Source: Parahoeflea olei (lineage in GTDB: Bacteria > Pseudomonadota > Alphaproteobacteria > Rhizobiales > Rhizobiaceae). From it: 64,000 bases of DNA. The notes under the pieces are model-generated. The model saw only the letters and a program-made list of their open reading frames with translations, was not told where the DNA came from and made no database searches. Each line of letters opens with the position of its first letter. Positions within the stretch are counted from its first letter, which is position 1. This document shows positions 49,585 to 60,154 of this stretch, in pieces. The stretch spans positions 1 to 64,000 of the forward strand of contig NZ_LQZT01000023.1 of NCBI RefSeq assembly GCF_001703635.1, written 5' to 3'. A program made the position numbers and the translations under genes.

Positions 49585-50471
49585 GGTTTTGCCGTGAGCC
49601 CGGTGACGATGGTTTCGGAGGTGACCCGGAGCAGGTCGAGATAGGTCGGCACCGGTCCGCCCTCCGCCGACAGCGAATCCACATAGAGAACGCCGCCATA
49701 GAGAATGCCGGTTTCCCGCGCCACCTGTTCGGCGGGCTTGGGCGAGACCGTGCTTTCGGAAAAGATCACCGGGATGTCGTGTTCGCGGACCAGGTCGATC
49801 ACGTGCCGCACCTGCTGCGGCGAGCCCTGGCTGTCGGCATTGATCGCCCAGATCGCGGCTTCCCTGAGGCCGAAGTCGCGCGCCAGATAGGAAAATGCCG
49901 CCTCGCTGGTCACGAGCCAGCGGCGGTTCTCCGGCAGCGCCTCGATGGCCGCGCGGATCGGCGCGAAGGTCTCGGCGATCTTCGTCTTGTAGGCGTCGCC
50001 GTTTGCGGCATAGGCCTCGGCATTGGCCGGATCGGCCTCTGACAGCGCGGCGACGATGTTGTCGATATAGATCTCCGCATTGGCCGGCGACATCCAGGCA
50101 TGCGGATTGGCCCGGCCCTCATAGGCGCCTTCGGAAATCAGGATCGGCTCGACCCCGTCGGAGAGCACATGGGCTTTGACGTCGCCGAGATTTTCGAGAT
50201 AGCGTTCGAACCAGGTTTCGAGCCCGAGCCCGTTCCACAGCACCACGTCGGCGCCGAGCCCGCGGCGGATGTCGCCCGGGGTCGGCCGGAACATGTGGAT
50301 CTCGGCCCCCTCGCGGGTGATCGAGACGACTTCCGCATGCTCGCCGGCGACGTTGCGCGCCATGTCGGCGAACACGGTGAACGACGTCAGGACCTTGATC
50401 TCGGCCAGAGCCGGCTGGGCCGCGCCAAGGCTCAGCGCGAGGAGCAGTCCCAGAAATGTGCGAGAGCGCAT
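49581..50471 (-). CDS. sitA: Mn/Fe ABC transporter binding protein SitA
   Basis: 296 residues with a signal peptide ([23 protein letters not shown]). Cluster A-I metal-receptor features are present: HMFRPTPGD and NPHAWMSP supply His ligands, and [19 protein letters not shown] the acidic ligand. Whether Mn, Fe or Zn is preferred cannot be told from sequence; two permeases and the operator type favour the Mn/Fe Sit systems of rhizobia. The start follows AGGAAG. Confidence 0.88.
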   Translation of the reverse strand: MRSRTFLGLLLALSLGAAQPALAEIKVLTSFTVFADMARNVAGEHAEVVSITREGAEIHMFRPTPGDIRRGLGADVVLWNGLGLETWFERYLENLGDVKAHVLSDGVEPILISEGAYEGRANPHAWMSPANAEIYIDNIVAALSEADPANAEAYAANGDAYKTKIAETFAPIRAAIEALPENRRWLVTSEAAFSYLARDFGLREAAIWAINADSQGSPQQVRHVIDLVREHDIPVIFSESTVSPKPAEQVARETGILYGGVLYVDSLSAEGGPVPTYLDLLRVTSETIVTGLTAKP

Positions 50472-50490
50472 ATGCGGCTTCCTGCGAATG

Positions 50491-50553
50491 AGTTGCAACT
50501 GGCACTCTAGGCGCATTTTGAAACCTGTCAATGCTTTTGCAAATCATTTGCAA
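50491..50553 (-). promoter_or_regulatory. sitABCD promoter with two Mur-like operators
   Basis: On the minus strand a -35 TTGACA (50531-50526), 16-bp spacer and -10 TAGAGT (50509-50504) are visible. TTGCAAATCATTTGCAA (50537-50553), a perfect inverted repeat around one base, lies just upstream of the -35. AGTTGCAACT (50491-50500) overlaps the expected transcription start. Both share TTGCAACTGG on the plus strand. This paired layout resembles the Mn-responsive Mur sites of rhizobial sit operons. Confidence 0.65.
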
Positions 50554-50783
50554 CTGGCCGCCTCGCAGTCGCGGCGCGGCGGGGTGACCCGGCGCGTCAG
50601 TCAACGTCCGGGCGAGGGCCAGACGTTGCGGGCAACAGCCAGGGGGCGCGGTCTGCCGTCGTTGCGTGTCGGGCCCGGCGTGGCATGCATTGCCGATGGC
50701 TGCACGGTTCGGTATGCCCGCCTGGAGACGGCGCGGGCGATCTTGGCCGCAATGCCGGGCCGGGCGGCCAGAAGGGGGCTTCG

Positions 50784-51353
50784 ATGCCAAGATATGTGTC
50801 ATTGGAAGAGGCTGCGGTGATCCTCGCTGAGGCCAGGCGCATTTTGGTTATCGGCTGTTCGGGCGGCGGCAAGACCACGCTTTCCGAAAGGATCGCGGCC
50901 TGCCGCGGCCTCGAGTTCCAGTCGCTCGACAGGGACGTGCGCTGGCATCCGGGCTGGGTCGAGCGTGAGCGAAGCGAGCAGCGGGCCATCGTTGCCCGCT
51001 TGGCCGGGCGGGACCACTGGGTCATGGACGGCAGCGGCACATCGCTTTTGGATCTCAGGCTGTCGCGAACCGAGCTGGTCCTGTGGGTTCGCGTGCCGCG
51101 ATGGCGCGCGATTTTCGGCCTGTACAAGCGGGTCTGGCGCTATCACGGGACCGTTCGACCGGGAATGGCGGAGGGCTGCCCCGAGCCTTGGCCGGACCGG
51201 GGTTTTCTCTCCTACATCTGGAACTTCGAGAAGCGCTACGCCCCGCTTTTCGTCAAGCAGATCGACCAGCACGGGCCAAATGTGCCTGTGGCCGTGCTTC
51301 GCTCCCATCGCCAGATGGATGCGCTGCTTAAGGGGGCGGCTCGGCGCAATTGA
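50784..51353 (+). CDS. P-loop adenylate-kinase-like protein
   Basis: 189 residues. P-loop GCSGGGKTT at about 24-32 and a fold like bacterial 'topology modulation' (FlaR-type) proteins: LEFQSLDRDVRWHPGWVER after the P-loop, WVMDGSG as the second strand, and a basic lid region (WRYHGTVRPGMAEGCPE). Such proteins are small nucleoside- or shikimate-kinase-like NTPases of unknown substrate. The start has an AGAAGGGGG site. It stands alone between sitA and frcR. Confidence 0.8.
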   Translation: MPRYVSLEEAAVILAEARRILVIGCSGGGKTTLSERIAACRGLEFQSLDRDVRWHPGWVERERSEQRAIVARLAGRDHWVMDGSGTSLLDLRLSRTELVLWVRVPRWRAIFGLYKRVWRYHGTVRPGMAEGCPEPWPDRGFLSYIWNFEKRYAPLFVKQIDQHGPNVPVAVLRSHRQMDALLKGAARRN

Positions 51354-51465
51354 TCGTCTCCGGGTCCGATCCGGAGGTCATCGGGCTGCGCCGAGATCAG
51401 GCTGATCGCGATCGGACGATCCGGGCCGCACCGCCGGCTCCCGCTCGCGGAACACAAAACGGCGT

Positions 51466-52665
51466 TCAGCCGCCGAACCTGGCGTTGCGGTCGAGCAGGT
51501 ATTTGTCGAACAAGGGCAGGCTGGCCGCGCCGAGCGCGCGCGCGACCGGACCCACGGTGCCCGGCAACAGGGTCGGCACCTCGAGCCCACGCAGGTCGTA
51601 GCGGGCCACTTCGGCCCGGGTCGCGGCGACGATGCTGTCGCGCACCGCTTGCGGCATCCCGCCATCGATGATGACGTGCTCGAAGTCGATGATGGCGGCG
51701 GCGCTGACCACGGCCTGGGCCAGGCCGGAGGCGACGATGGGGATCCAGCGCGCGATCAGGTCGTCGAAGCCCTCCCAGCGGTCCGGGTTGTTCCAGAGCG
51801 GCGAGGGGTCACGGCCCGCATCCCGGAGCATGCGTTCGAGCAGCATGGTCGAGGCCCAGTCGAGCAACTGGCCGGTCTTGCCTCCGGGCCCCGTGACCGG
51901 CAGGGGGCCGACGGCGCCGGCATTGCCGGTGCGGCCGGCATAGACGCTGCCGTTGAGCACCACGCCGCCGCCGACAAAGGTGCCGACATACAGATAGAGG
52001 AAGTCGCTGAGGCGGGGATGCTTGCCGAACACCAGTTCCGCCGCGCAGGCCGCGGTGGCGTCGTTCTGCAGGTAGACCGGCAGCGCGCAGATCGCGGCGA
52101 GTTCCGCCCGCAGGTCGCAGCCGCGCCACAGGTCCATTTCCGCGCGCGGCGCGCCCGCCTGCTCGGACCAGTTCCACAATTCGAACGGTGTGGCGATGCC
52201 GAGCCCGCCCACGCGCAGGCGCAAGGCTGGCGGCAGGGTCTCGAGCAGTTTCGGCAGCCCGGCGCGCACGAACTCGATGATCAATTGCGGTGTCGGCCAG
52301 GGATAGCTCTTGCGCAGCGTGGCGAGCGGGGTTCCGAGGAAATCGATCAGGATCAGCTCGGCGCTGCGGCGGCCGACCTTGAGGCCGATGAAGAAGGCGC
52401 CGTTGGGATTGATCGACAGCGGTACCGAGGGTTGGCCGACCTTGCCGCGCACCGGTTCGCCCTTGACGATCAGCTCCTCGGCTTCCAGTTCGCGCATGAT
52501 CACCGAACCGGTCTGGGCCGACAGCCCGGTCAGCCGGGCGATGTCGCTCTTGGCGAGGTTGCCGTGCGCATAGACCAGGCTGAGCACGAGCCGCTGGTTG
52601 TGGGCGCGCAGGCCGCTCTGGTTCGAGCCCCTGAGCGATGGTTTGGGGGGATCTCCCGGTTTCAT
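51466..52665 (-). CDS. frcR: ROK-family regulator of fructose uptake (FrcR-like)
   Basis: 399 residues. An N-terminal winged HTH (LVLSLVYAHGNLAKSDIARLTGLSAQTGSVIMREL) is followed by a ROK domain. The sugar-kinase motifs are degenerate: the phosphate-binding DxGGT is replaced (GLKVGRRSAELILIDF) and no CxCGxxGC zinc motif is seen, so it should be a sensor only. It is divergent from frcBCAK. The start at 52665 follows GAAGAG; an in-frame ATG at 52734 is possible. Confidence 0.85.
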   Translation of the reverse strand: MKPGDPPKPSLRGSNQSGLRAHNQRLVLSLVYAHGNLAKSDIARLTGLSAQTGSVIMRELEAEELIVKGEPVRGKVGQPSVPLSINPNGAFFIGLKVGRRSAELILIDFLGTPLATLRKSYPWPTPQLIIEFVRAGLPKLLETLPPALRLRVGGLGIATPFELWNWSEQAGAPRAEMDLWRGCDLRAELAAICALPVYLQNDATAACAAELVFGKHPRLSDFLYLYVGTFVGGGVVLNGSVYAGRTGNAGAVGPLPVTGPGGKTGQLLDWASTMLLERMLRDAGRDPSPLWNNPDRWEGFDDLIARWIPIVASGLAQAVVSAAAIIDFEHVIIDGGMPQAVRDSIVAATRAEVARYDLRGLEVPTLLPGTVGPVARALGAASLPLFDKYLLDRNARFGG

Positions 52666-52739
52666 TCTCTTCGGCACCTGGCCCGCTCCTCCCTGTGTCG
52701 TCCCGTCTCGCTCCCGACCGGAATCGGAAAACACTCTAG

Positions 52740-52800
52740 CAAAAATCTCCCGGGATCAATAGCTAAATAAGAATGATTTATTAATTGACAGTCCCGTTCG
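52740..52800. promoter_or_regulatory. Divergent frcR/frcB control region
   Basis: A strongly AT-rich stretch inside GC-rich DNA. AATAA and TTATT form an inverted repeat around 52767-52783, similar in style to ROK/NagC-type AT-rich operators. TTGACA at 52785-52790 is a good -35 for frcB, but the matching -10 is poor. Confidence 0.4.
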
Positions 52801-52897
52801 TTCATGTTGTTTTAGCAATGTTGCGGGAAAGGGAGGACGAGGAGACCTCCCTGTCCGTATCGTCGAGACGTGCAACGTCATATCCCGGGAGGATCAC

Positions 52898-53935
52898 ATG
52901 ACCACCAAGACCACTTTCAAGACCGCGCTGTTGGCCGCTGCCGCTTTCGGCGCCCTGTCGGCGGCCCCTGCCTTCGCTGCCGGTGACGGCGTCGGCGCCT
53001 GCCTGATCACCAAGACCGACACCAATCCCTTCTTCGTCAAGATGAAGGAAGGCGCCGAAGCCAAGGCTGCCGAACTCGGCGTCGACCTCAAGACCTATGC
53101 GGGCAAGATCGACGGCGACCACGAGACCCAGGTCGCCGCCATCGAAACCTGCATCGCCGACGGCGCCAAGGGGATCCTGATCACTGCATCGGACACCTCG
53201 TCGATCGTCTCCGCGGTCAAGCAGGCCCGTGACGCCGGAATGCTGGTGATCGCGCTCGACACCCCGCTCAACCCGATCGATGCGGCCGACGCCACCTTCG
53301 CCACCGACAATTTCCTGGCCGGTGAACTGATCGGCAAATGGGCCGCCGCCACGCTCGGCGACGAGGCCGCCAACGCCAAGATCGCCATGCTCGACCTCGC
53401 GGTCAGCCAGCCCACCGTCGGCGTGCTGCGCGACCAGGGCTTCCTCACCGGCTTCGGCATCGACGTGAAGGATCCGGGCAAGTGGGGCGACGAGGACGAT
53501 CCGCGCATCGTCGGCAACGACGTCACCGCCGGCAACGAGGAAGGCGGCCGCAAGGCGATGGAGAACCTGCTCGCCAAGGATCCGATGATCAATGTCGTCT
53601 ACACCATCAACGAGCCCGCTGCCGCCGGGGCCTATGAGGCCTTGAAGGCGATCGGCCGCGAGGGCGACGTGCTGATCGTCTCCGTCGATGGCGGCTGCCC
53701 CGGCGTGGCCAATGTCAAGGATGGCGTGATCGGCGCCACCTCGCAGCAATACCCGCTGCTGATGGCGTCGAAGGGCATCGAGGCGATCGCCGCCTGGGCC
53801 AAGGACGGCACAAAGCCGGCACCGACCGAAGGCAAGAACTTCTTCGACACCGGCGTGGCGCTCGTCACCGACAAGCCGGCCGAAGGCGTCGAGTCGATCT
53901 CGGTCGCCGAAGGCATGGATCGCTGCTGGGGTTGA
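52898..53935 (+). CDS. frcB: Fructose ABC transporter, binding protein FrcB
   Basis: 345 residues with signal peptide ([20 protein letters not shown]) and a ribose/galactose-type periplasmic fold ([60 protein letters not shown]). Gene order frcR / frcB-C-A-K matches the rhizobial high-affinity fructose system, which also transports ribose and mannose in S. meliloti. The start has the strong GGGAGGATCAC site. Confidence 0.9.
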   Translation: MTTKTTFKTALLAAAAFGALSAAPAFAAGDGVGACLITKTDTNPFFVKMKEGAEAKAAELGVDLKTYAGKIDGDHETQVAAIETCIADGAKGILITASDTSSIVSAVKQARDAGMLVIALDTPLNPIDAADATFATDNFLAGELIGKWAAATLGDEAANAKIAMLDLAVSQPTVGVLRDQGFLTGFGIDVKDPGKWGDEDDPRIVGNDVTAGNEEGGRKAMENLLAKDPMINVVYTINEPAAAGAYEALKAIGREGDVLIVSVDGGCPGVANVKDGVIGATSQQYPLLMASKGIEAIAAWAKDGTKPAPTEGKNFFDTGVALVTDKPAEGVESISVAEGMDRCWG

Positions 53936-53983
53936 TCCCCGGTCCTTTCGGATCAACACTCGTGGGGCGGCGCCTGCGCCGCC
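53931..53983 (+). terminator. Two hairpins between frcB and frcC
   Basis: GTTGATCC (53931-53938, overlapping the stop codon) pairs with GGATCAAC (53950-53957). GGCGGCGC (53966-53973) pairs with GCGCCGCC (53976-53983). Without T-runs they probably protect the frcB mRNA 3' end or cause partial pausing, raising receptor level. Confidence 0.5.
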
Positions 53984-54052
53984 TCATCGCCGGACCGGGG
54001 ACGTGCGGGGAGCACGGCCAGGCGTCCGTGTCGTTCGGAATTGGGAGGAACC

Positions 54053-55114
54053 ATGTCCGAGACGCAAGACTACGAAAAGGCTGCCGCATCCAGCCCGTCC
54101 TCGGTCGCCGTCTTTGCGGCCCATGACCAGGGCGCGGTCAAGCGCATCCAGCATGCCCTGCACCAGACGCCCTGGATGGTGCCGGCGATCGTGCTGGCCG
54201 CGTCGATCCTGGTGTTCGGGCTGCTTCTGGGAGAGAAGTTCTTCTCGCCCTTCGCGCTGACGCTGATCCTGCAGCAGGTGCAGATCGTGGGCATCCTCGG
54301 GGCCGCGCAGTCGCTGGTGATCCTGACCGCCGGCATCGACCTCTCGGTCGGCGCGATCATGGTGCTGTCGTCGGTGGTCATGGGCCTGTTCTCGTTCCGC
54401 TACGGCCTGCCGACCGAACTCGCCGTGGCCGCGGGCATCGCCTGCGGCACGTTTTGCGGCTTCATCAACGGGTTTCTGGTGGCGGTGATGCGGCTGCCGC
54501 CCTTCATCGTCACGCTCGGCATGTGGCAGATCGTGCTCGCCACCAACTTCCTCTATTCCGCCAACGAGACCATCCGCGCGCAGGAAATCGCCGAACAGGC
54601 GCCGCTGTTGCAGTTCTTCGGCAACAAGATCGCCATCGGCGGAGCGATCTTCACCTATGGCGCGATCTTCATGGTCCTGCTGGTTCTTTTCCTCGCCTAT
54701 GTGCTCCGCCAGACCGCCTGGGGCCGGCATGTCTATGCCGTGGGCGACGACCCGGAAGCGGCGGAACTGTCGGGCGTGCAGGTCAAGCGCACGCTGATTT
54801 CGGTCTACATGCTCTCGGGCCTGATCTGCGCCTTCGCCGGCTGGGCGCTGATCGGCCGCATCGGCTCGGTCTCGCCCACCTCCGGCCAGCTCGGCAACAT
54901 CGAATCGATCACCGCCGTGGTGATCGGCGGCATCTCGCTGTTCGGCGGGCGCGGCTCGATCATGGGCATGCTGTTCGGCGCGCTGATCGTCGGCGTGTTC
55001 TCGCTCGGCTTGCGGCTCCTGGGCGCCGACGCGCAATGGACCTACCTGCTCATCGGCGTGCTCATCATCGCCGCCGTCACCGTCGACCAATGGATCAGAA
55101 AGGTGTCCGTCTGA
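54053..55114 (+). CDS. frcC: Fructose ABC transporter permease FrcC
   Basis: 353 residues with about eight to ten membrane segments of the RbsC-type branch (AAQSLVILTAGIDLSVGAIMVLSSVV; GRHVYAVGDDPEAAELSGVQVKR). It imports fructose with FrcB and FrcA. The ATG at 54053 follows GGGAGGAACC. Its stop overlaps the FrcA start (TGATG). Confidence 0.92.
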   Translation: MSETQDYEKAAASSPSSVAVFAAHDQGAVKRIQHALHQTPWMVPAIVLAASILVFGLLLGEKFFSPFALTLILQQVQIVGILGAAQSLVILTAGIDLSVGAIMVLSSVVMGLFSFRYGLPTELAVAAGIACGTFCGFINGFLVAVMRLPPFIVTLGMWQIVLATNFLYSANETIRAQEIAEQAPLLQFFGNKIAIGGAIFTYGAIFMVLLVLFLAYVLRQTAWGRHVYAVGDDPEAAELSGVQVKRTLISVYMLSGLICAFAGWALIGRIGSVSPTSGQLGNIESITAVVIGGISLFGGRGSIMGMLFGALIVGVFSLGLRLLGADAQWTYLLIGVLIIAAVTVDQWIRKVSV

Positions 55115-55890
55115 TGCAACCCATTCTCAAGGCACGCGATCTGGTCAAGCGCTACGGGCGCGTGGTCGCGCTCGACAGTTGCGATTTCGATCTCTATCCC
55201 GGCGAGATCCTGGCCGTGATCGGCGACAACGGCGCCGGCAAATCCACCCTGATCAAGGCGATCTCCGGGGCGGTGACGCCTGACAGCGGCAAGATCTGGC
55301 TCGAGGGCAGGGAAGTCCGGTTCCATTCCCCGCTCGACGGTCGCCATGCCGGCATCGAGACGGTCTATCAGACGCTTGCGATGTCGCCGGCGCTGTCGAT
55401 CACCGACAACATGTTCATGGGGCGCGAGCTGCGCAAGCCGGGCTTCCTGGGCTCGGTGCTTCGCCAGCTTGACCACAAGGCGATGGAGAGCTTCGCCCGC
55501 GAGAAGCTCAACGAACTCGGGCTGATGACCATCCAGAACATCAACCAGGCGGTCGAAACGCTCTCGGGTGGCCAGCGCCAGGGCGTGGCCGTGGCCCGCG
55601 CCGCGGCCTTCGGCTCCAAGGTGATCATCCTCGACGAGCCGACGGCGGCGCTCGGTGTGAAGGAAAGCCGCAGGGTGCTTGAGCTCATTCAGGACGTGCG
55701 TTCGCGCGGTATTCCGATTATCCTGATCTCCCACAACATGCCGCACGTGTTCGAGGTTGCCGACCGGATCCATGTCCACAGGCTCGGCAGGCGCCTGTGC
55801 GTCATCAATCCGAAGGATTACACCATGTCCGATGCCGTCGCCTTCATGACCGGAGCCAAGGAACCGCCGCCGGAACCGCTGGCTGCCTGA
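55114..55890 (+). CDS. frcA: Fructose ABC transporter ATP-binding protein FrcA
   Basis: 258 residues, a single ABC domain, unlike the double-domain RbsA. Walker A GDNGAGKST, signature LSGGQRQGVAVARA, Walker B VIILDEP and switch His LISHNM are present. It starts at the ATG overlapping the frcC stop; upstream in-frame codons are inside frcC. Confidence 0.92.
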   Translation: MQPILKARDLVKRYGRVVALDSCDFDLYPGEILAVIGDNGAGKSTLIKAISGAVTPDSGKIWLEGREVRFHSPLDGRHAGIETVYQTLAMSPALSITDNMFMGRELRKPGFLGSVLRQLDHKAMESFAREKLNELGLMTIQNINQAVETLSGGQRQGVAVARAAAFGSKVIILDEPTAALGVKESRRVLELIQDVRSRGIPIILISHNMPHVFEVADRIHVHRLGRRLCVINPKDYTMSDAVAFMTGAKEPPPEPLAA

Positions 55891-55898
55891 GCACAGCC

Positions 55899-56534
55899 AT
55901 GCAGGGACATGACAATGCCGCCCGCGTCGCCGACCTGGCGATCGCGAGGGCTGGCGACAGCCGCCGCTTCATGATCGCGCTTGCCGGCCCGCCCGGTGTC
56001 GGCAAATCGACGCTGTCGGACGCGCTGGTCGCCGAATTCGTCGCGCGCGGCCACGGCGCCGCGGTGGTGCCGATGGACGGCTTCCATCTCGACAATGCGG
56101 TGCTCGAAGCGCGGGGGACGCTCGCCCGCAAGGGCGCGCCGCACACCTTCGATGCGGACGGCTATGCCGCCCTGCTGTGGCGGCTGGTGATCGAGCCCGA
56201 CCGCGAAATCGCGGTGCCGGTGTTCGACCGCAGGCTCGATCTCGCCCGCGCCGGCGGCCGCATGATCGAACCGGGCCACCGGTTCCTGATCGCCGAAGGC
56301 AACTACCTGCTGCTTGCGGGCGAGCCCTGGGCGCAGATGGCGGACCTGTTCGACCTGACCGTGATGCTCACGGCGCCGATCGAGACGCTGCGCGAACGGC
56401 TGGTGGGCCGCTGGCGCGAGCATGGCCTCGATCCGGACCGCGCGCTTGCGCGGGCGCTCTCGAACGACATCCCCAATGCCGAATGCGTGCTCGCGTCCTC
56501 GCGCGGCGCCGATCTCACCCTCGCAAGCGATTGA
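55899..56534 (+). CDS. frcK: FrcK-like P-loop kinase
   Basis: 211 residues. Walker A GPPGVGKST (about 31-39) and a PanK/uridine-kinase-like fold (VPMDGFHLDNAVLEARG; RKGAPHTFDADGYAALLWRL; VPVFDRRLDLARA; LIAEGNYLLL). It is the last gene of frcBCAK, 8 bp after frcA. FrcK is annotated as a putative kinase of the fructose locus, but its substrate has not been firmly defined. Confidence 0.88.
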   Translation: MQGHDNAARVADLAIARAGDSRRFMIALAGPPGVGKSTLSDALVAEFVARGHGAAVVPMDGFHLDNAVLEARGTLARKGAPHTFDADGYAALLWRLVIEPDREIAVPVFDRRLDLARAGGRMIEPGHRFLIAEGNYLLLAGEPWAQMADLFDLTVMLTAPIETLRERLVGRWREHGLDPDRALARALSNDIPNAECVLASSRGADLTLASD

Positions 56535-56654
56535 GATGCCAGGCGTCCGCCCCGGACGCGCAACTGGCCGTCTGTCTCTTTGTCATATGGCGTCCGATCC
56601 GCCCGAGCTTTTCGCCTTGGTCCGGGATCGCGCGGGCGGGTCCGTCAGGCGCAA

Positions 56655-56690
56655 ATGAAAGGGCCCCGGCGCTTGCGCGCCGGGGCCCTG
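56655..56690. terminator. Strong terminator between convergent frcK and livK
   Basis: GGGCCCCGGCGC (56661-56672) pairs perfectly over 12 bp with 56677-56688 around TTGC. On the minus strand it is followed by TTTCATTTGCG, so it mainly ends the livK transcript. It may also act on frcK readthrough. Confidence 0.75.
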
Positions 56691-56709
56691 TCCTCGGGCT
56701 GAGCCGGGA

Positions 56710-57813
56710 TTATTCGACTTCGGCGTATTTGCCGTCGTGCCACTTGTAGAACACGTAACCGGGCAGCGAGACGTCGCCCTTTTCGTCGAAGGTCAGGTCG
56801 CCGAGCACGGTCTTGAAGTCGCCCGAGTTGAGCGCTTCGCGCACGGCGTCGTAGTCGGTCGAACCGGCGGCGGTGACGGCCTGCACATAGGCCTGGATGG
56901 CCGCATAGGTGTACATCACATAGCCTTCGGTGGTCTTGCCGGCATCCTGCAGGGCCTTGACCACTTCGGCAGCGGCCGGGATCTTGGTCGGATCCGGCGA
57001 GAAGGTCATCAGCGTGCCTTCGCCGGCATCGCCGGTGATGGCCCAGTACTCGTCGGTGACCAGCGCGTCACCGGAGACGAGCACGGTGCTCATGCCCTGT
57101 TCCTTCATCTGGCGGGCCATCAGGCCGGCTTCGGTGTGGTAGCCGCCGACATAGAGAACGTCGATGCCTTCCTGCTTCATCTTCGAAACCAGCGCCGAGT
57201 AGTCCTTTTCACCGGCGGTGTAGGCTTCGTACATCGCAGGCTTGCCGCCGCCGGCTTCGAACGAGGCCATGGTGGCGTCGGCGAGGCCCTTGCCGTAAGC
57301 GGTCTTGTCGTGAACGAAAGCGATCTTCTTGTCGGCGAAGTTCTTGAGCAGATAGGCGGCTGCGGTTTCGCCCTGCTGGTCGTCGCGGCCGCAGACGCGG
57401 TAGCTGCCGCCGTCGGCGCCGTTCGGGCGCTCGTCGGTGAAGGCCGGGTTGGTCGAGGCCGGCGAGATCTGGATGATGCCTTCGTCGGCATAGACCGCCG
57501 AAGCGGGGATCGAGGAGCCCGAGCAGAAGTGGCCTGCCACGAACACCACGCCGGAGCCGGCGAACTGGTTGGCGACCGCCACGGCCTGCTTCGGATCGCA
57601 GGCGTCGTCGCCGATTTCGAGCTTGAGCATTTCGCCATTGACGCCGCCTGCGGCGTTAATGTCGGCCACGGCCTGTTCCGCGCCGGTCTTCATCTGTTCC
57701 CCGAAGGATGCGTATTGGCCGGTCATCGGACCAGCGGTCGCAATAACGATTTCGGCTTGTGCCGAAGACATTGCGAAGCCAAGGGCGGCTCCGGCCAGTA
57801 GGATCTTCTTCAT
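56710..57813 (-). CDS. livK: Branched-chain amino acid ABC transporter, binding protein LivK
   Basis: 367 residues. A signal peptide (MKKILLAGAALGFAMSSAQA) precedes the canonical LivJ/LivK fold (EIVIATAGPMTGQYASFGEQMKTGAEQAVADINAAGGVNG), with VAGHFCSGSSIPASAVYAD contacting ligand in the family. It binds Leu/Ile/Val and possibly broader amino acids (Bra-type systems). It lies 166 bp downstream of the DUF6867 gene, with its own probable promoter space. Confidence 0.93.
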   Translation of the reverse strand: MKKILLAGAALGFAMSSAQAEIVIATAGPMTGQYASFGEQMKTGAEQAVADINAAGGVNGEMLKLEIGDDACDPKQAVAVANQFAGSGVVFVAGHFCSGSSIPASAVYADEGIIQISPASTNPAFTDERPNGADGGSYRVCGRDDQQGETAAAYLLKNFADKKIAFVHDKTAYGKGLADATMASFEAGGGKPAMYEAYTAGEKDYSALVSKMKQEGIDVLYVGGYHTEAGLMARQMKEQGMSTVLVSGDALVTDEYWAITGDAGEGTLMTFSPDPTKIPAAAEVVKALQDAGKTTEGYVMYTYAAIQAYVQAVTAAGSTDYDAVREALNSGDFKTVLGDLTFDEKGDVSLPGYVFYKWHDGKYAEVE

Positions 57814-57979
57814 GTTAACTCCCAGTGACGCCTGTTCGTTTCCTTTCACCGGCTCCGCAGGCGCTGTCTTGGTCGGCGCCGGTGTGGGGGGCGGTATGCC
57901 CCTTATGCAACCATCTAAGCCGATCTTCCGAAAGAAATACAGACCTTTTTAGACGGTGAATTGATCCGCTTGTGCCGCC

Positions 57980-58330
57980 TTACCGGCCCTTCTGCTTCCA
58001 GCTGAAAGGACCGGAGCGGACGAAGGCGAAACTATACTGGCGGGTGATCTGGCCGGCGCGGGTAAAGCGCATGCCGAGGAAGGCGAAGATCAGGATCACC
58101 ACGAAATCGACCAGGTAATAGTGCAGCGACAGCAGCGTGCCCGAAAACAGCGCGAAATGGATGAAGCGCACGGCGAAGCTCAACAGCACCATGTAGCCCG
58201 CAAGCTGCAGCGGGGTTCTCCAGGTCTGCGCCACCGCGCGGCCGGTCATCCATGCGGTGCTGCCGCCGAGCACCATCGTCACGAACACGAATTCGGCGAT
58301 CGAGACTTCCCACAAAAGGTTCTGGTCCAT
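57980..58330 (-). CDS. DUF6867-family small membrane protein
   Basis: 116 residues with three membrane helices (FVFVTMVLGGSTAWMTGRAV, GYMVLLSFAVRFIHFALF, LVDFVVILIFAFLGMRF). Members occur almost only inside alphaproteobacterial liv operons between livF and livK, so a role in amino-acid uptake is likely but unproven. The start MDQNLLWEVS is conserved in style; the upstream extension is not. Confidence 0.85.
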   Translation of the reverse strand: MDQNLLWEVSIAEFVFVTMVLGGSTAWMTGRAVAQTWRTPLQLAGYMVLLSFAVRFIHFALFSGTLLSLHYYLVDFVVILIFAFLGMRFTRAGQITRQYSFAFVRSGPFSWKQKGR

Positions 58331-58439
58331 GTCCTGGCTCCCTGTCGCGGCGCCGGCGGTCATCGGACCGTTGCGGTCTGCCGTCTCTTCATTCCGGTCG
58401 ATGCCATCGGTCCCCGGCCGGTCCGCCGGGGCGGTCGCA

Positions 58440-59167
<728 letters not shown>

Positions 59168-59171
<4 letters not shown>

Positions 59172-60154
59172 GGCTGGCCTCCCTCGTCGCGCTGGGAGTG
59201 TTTGGCATGGTGGACCGGCATGTCGATGCTTTCCTCGATGGCCGCGACCTCGTCCTCGTCGACGCCGAGATAGGCCGAGATCACCTTCGGGTCGTTCTTG
59301 ACCTCGTCGGCGGTGTCGTCGGCGATCTTCTGGCCGTAGTCGAGCACGATCACGTGATCCGAGATTTCCATGACCACGCCCATGTCGTGTTCGATCAACA
59401 GGATCGAGGTGTCGTGGTCCTTGCGGATATATTGCAACAGCTCGTTGAGCTCCGTGGATTCGCGCGGGTTGAGGCCGGCCGCCGGTTCGTCGAGGCACAA
59501 CAGATGCGGCCGGATGCACATCGCGCGGGCGATCTCGAGCCGGCGCTGCGCGCCATAGGGAAGGTCGGCGGCCGGATCGTCGGCACGGTCGATCAGGCCG
59601 GTCTTCTCGAGCCAGTAGGCGGCAAAATCGATCGCCTCGCCGCGCGCCTTGCGGTAGCCCGGCAGGTTCAAAATGCCGCCGACGGTCATCGACGAGGCGA
59701 TCATCAGCGGGTTGTGCTGGGCCACCAGCAGGTTTTCGAGCGCCGTCATGCCGCCGAACAGGCGGATGTTCTGGAAGGTGCGGGCGACCTTGGCGCGCTT
59801 GGAGATCTCGAAGTCGGGCATGCGCTCGAGCAGGAACACCCGGTGGTCGCCGTCATCGTCGTACTGGCGGCCGGTGCGGGTCAGCGCCTCGATCTGGTCC
59901 TGGCTCACGCCCGCGCCGTGGCGCATGGCGATGCGGCCCTCGGTCGGCTTGTAGAAGCCGGTGACGCAGTTGAACACCGTGGTCTTGCCGGCGCCGTTGG
60001 GGCCGATCAGGGCGGTGATGTCGCCGCGGCCGACATTGAAGCTCAGGTCGTTGACGGCGACCAGGCCGCCGAAACGCATGGTCAGATGCTCAACCGACAG
60101 CACCACATTGCGGTCCCAGTTGCGCGCGCGATTGGTTTTCATTGCGGTTTCCAT
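59168..60154 (-). CDS. livG: Branched-chain amino acid ABC transporter ATPase LivG
   Basis: 328 residues, longer than E. coli LivG (255) because of an insertion around residues 85-110 (EALTRTGRQYDDDGDHRVFL) and a C-terminal tail. Walker A GPNGAGKTT, Walker B LLCLDEPAAGLNP and LIEHDM are present. The signature position reads DLPYGAQRRLEIARAM, as in LivG. The start overlaps the livM stop (TGATG). Confidence 0.94.
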
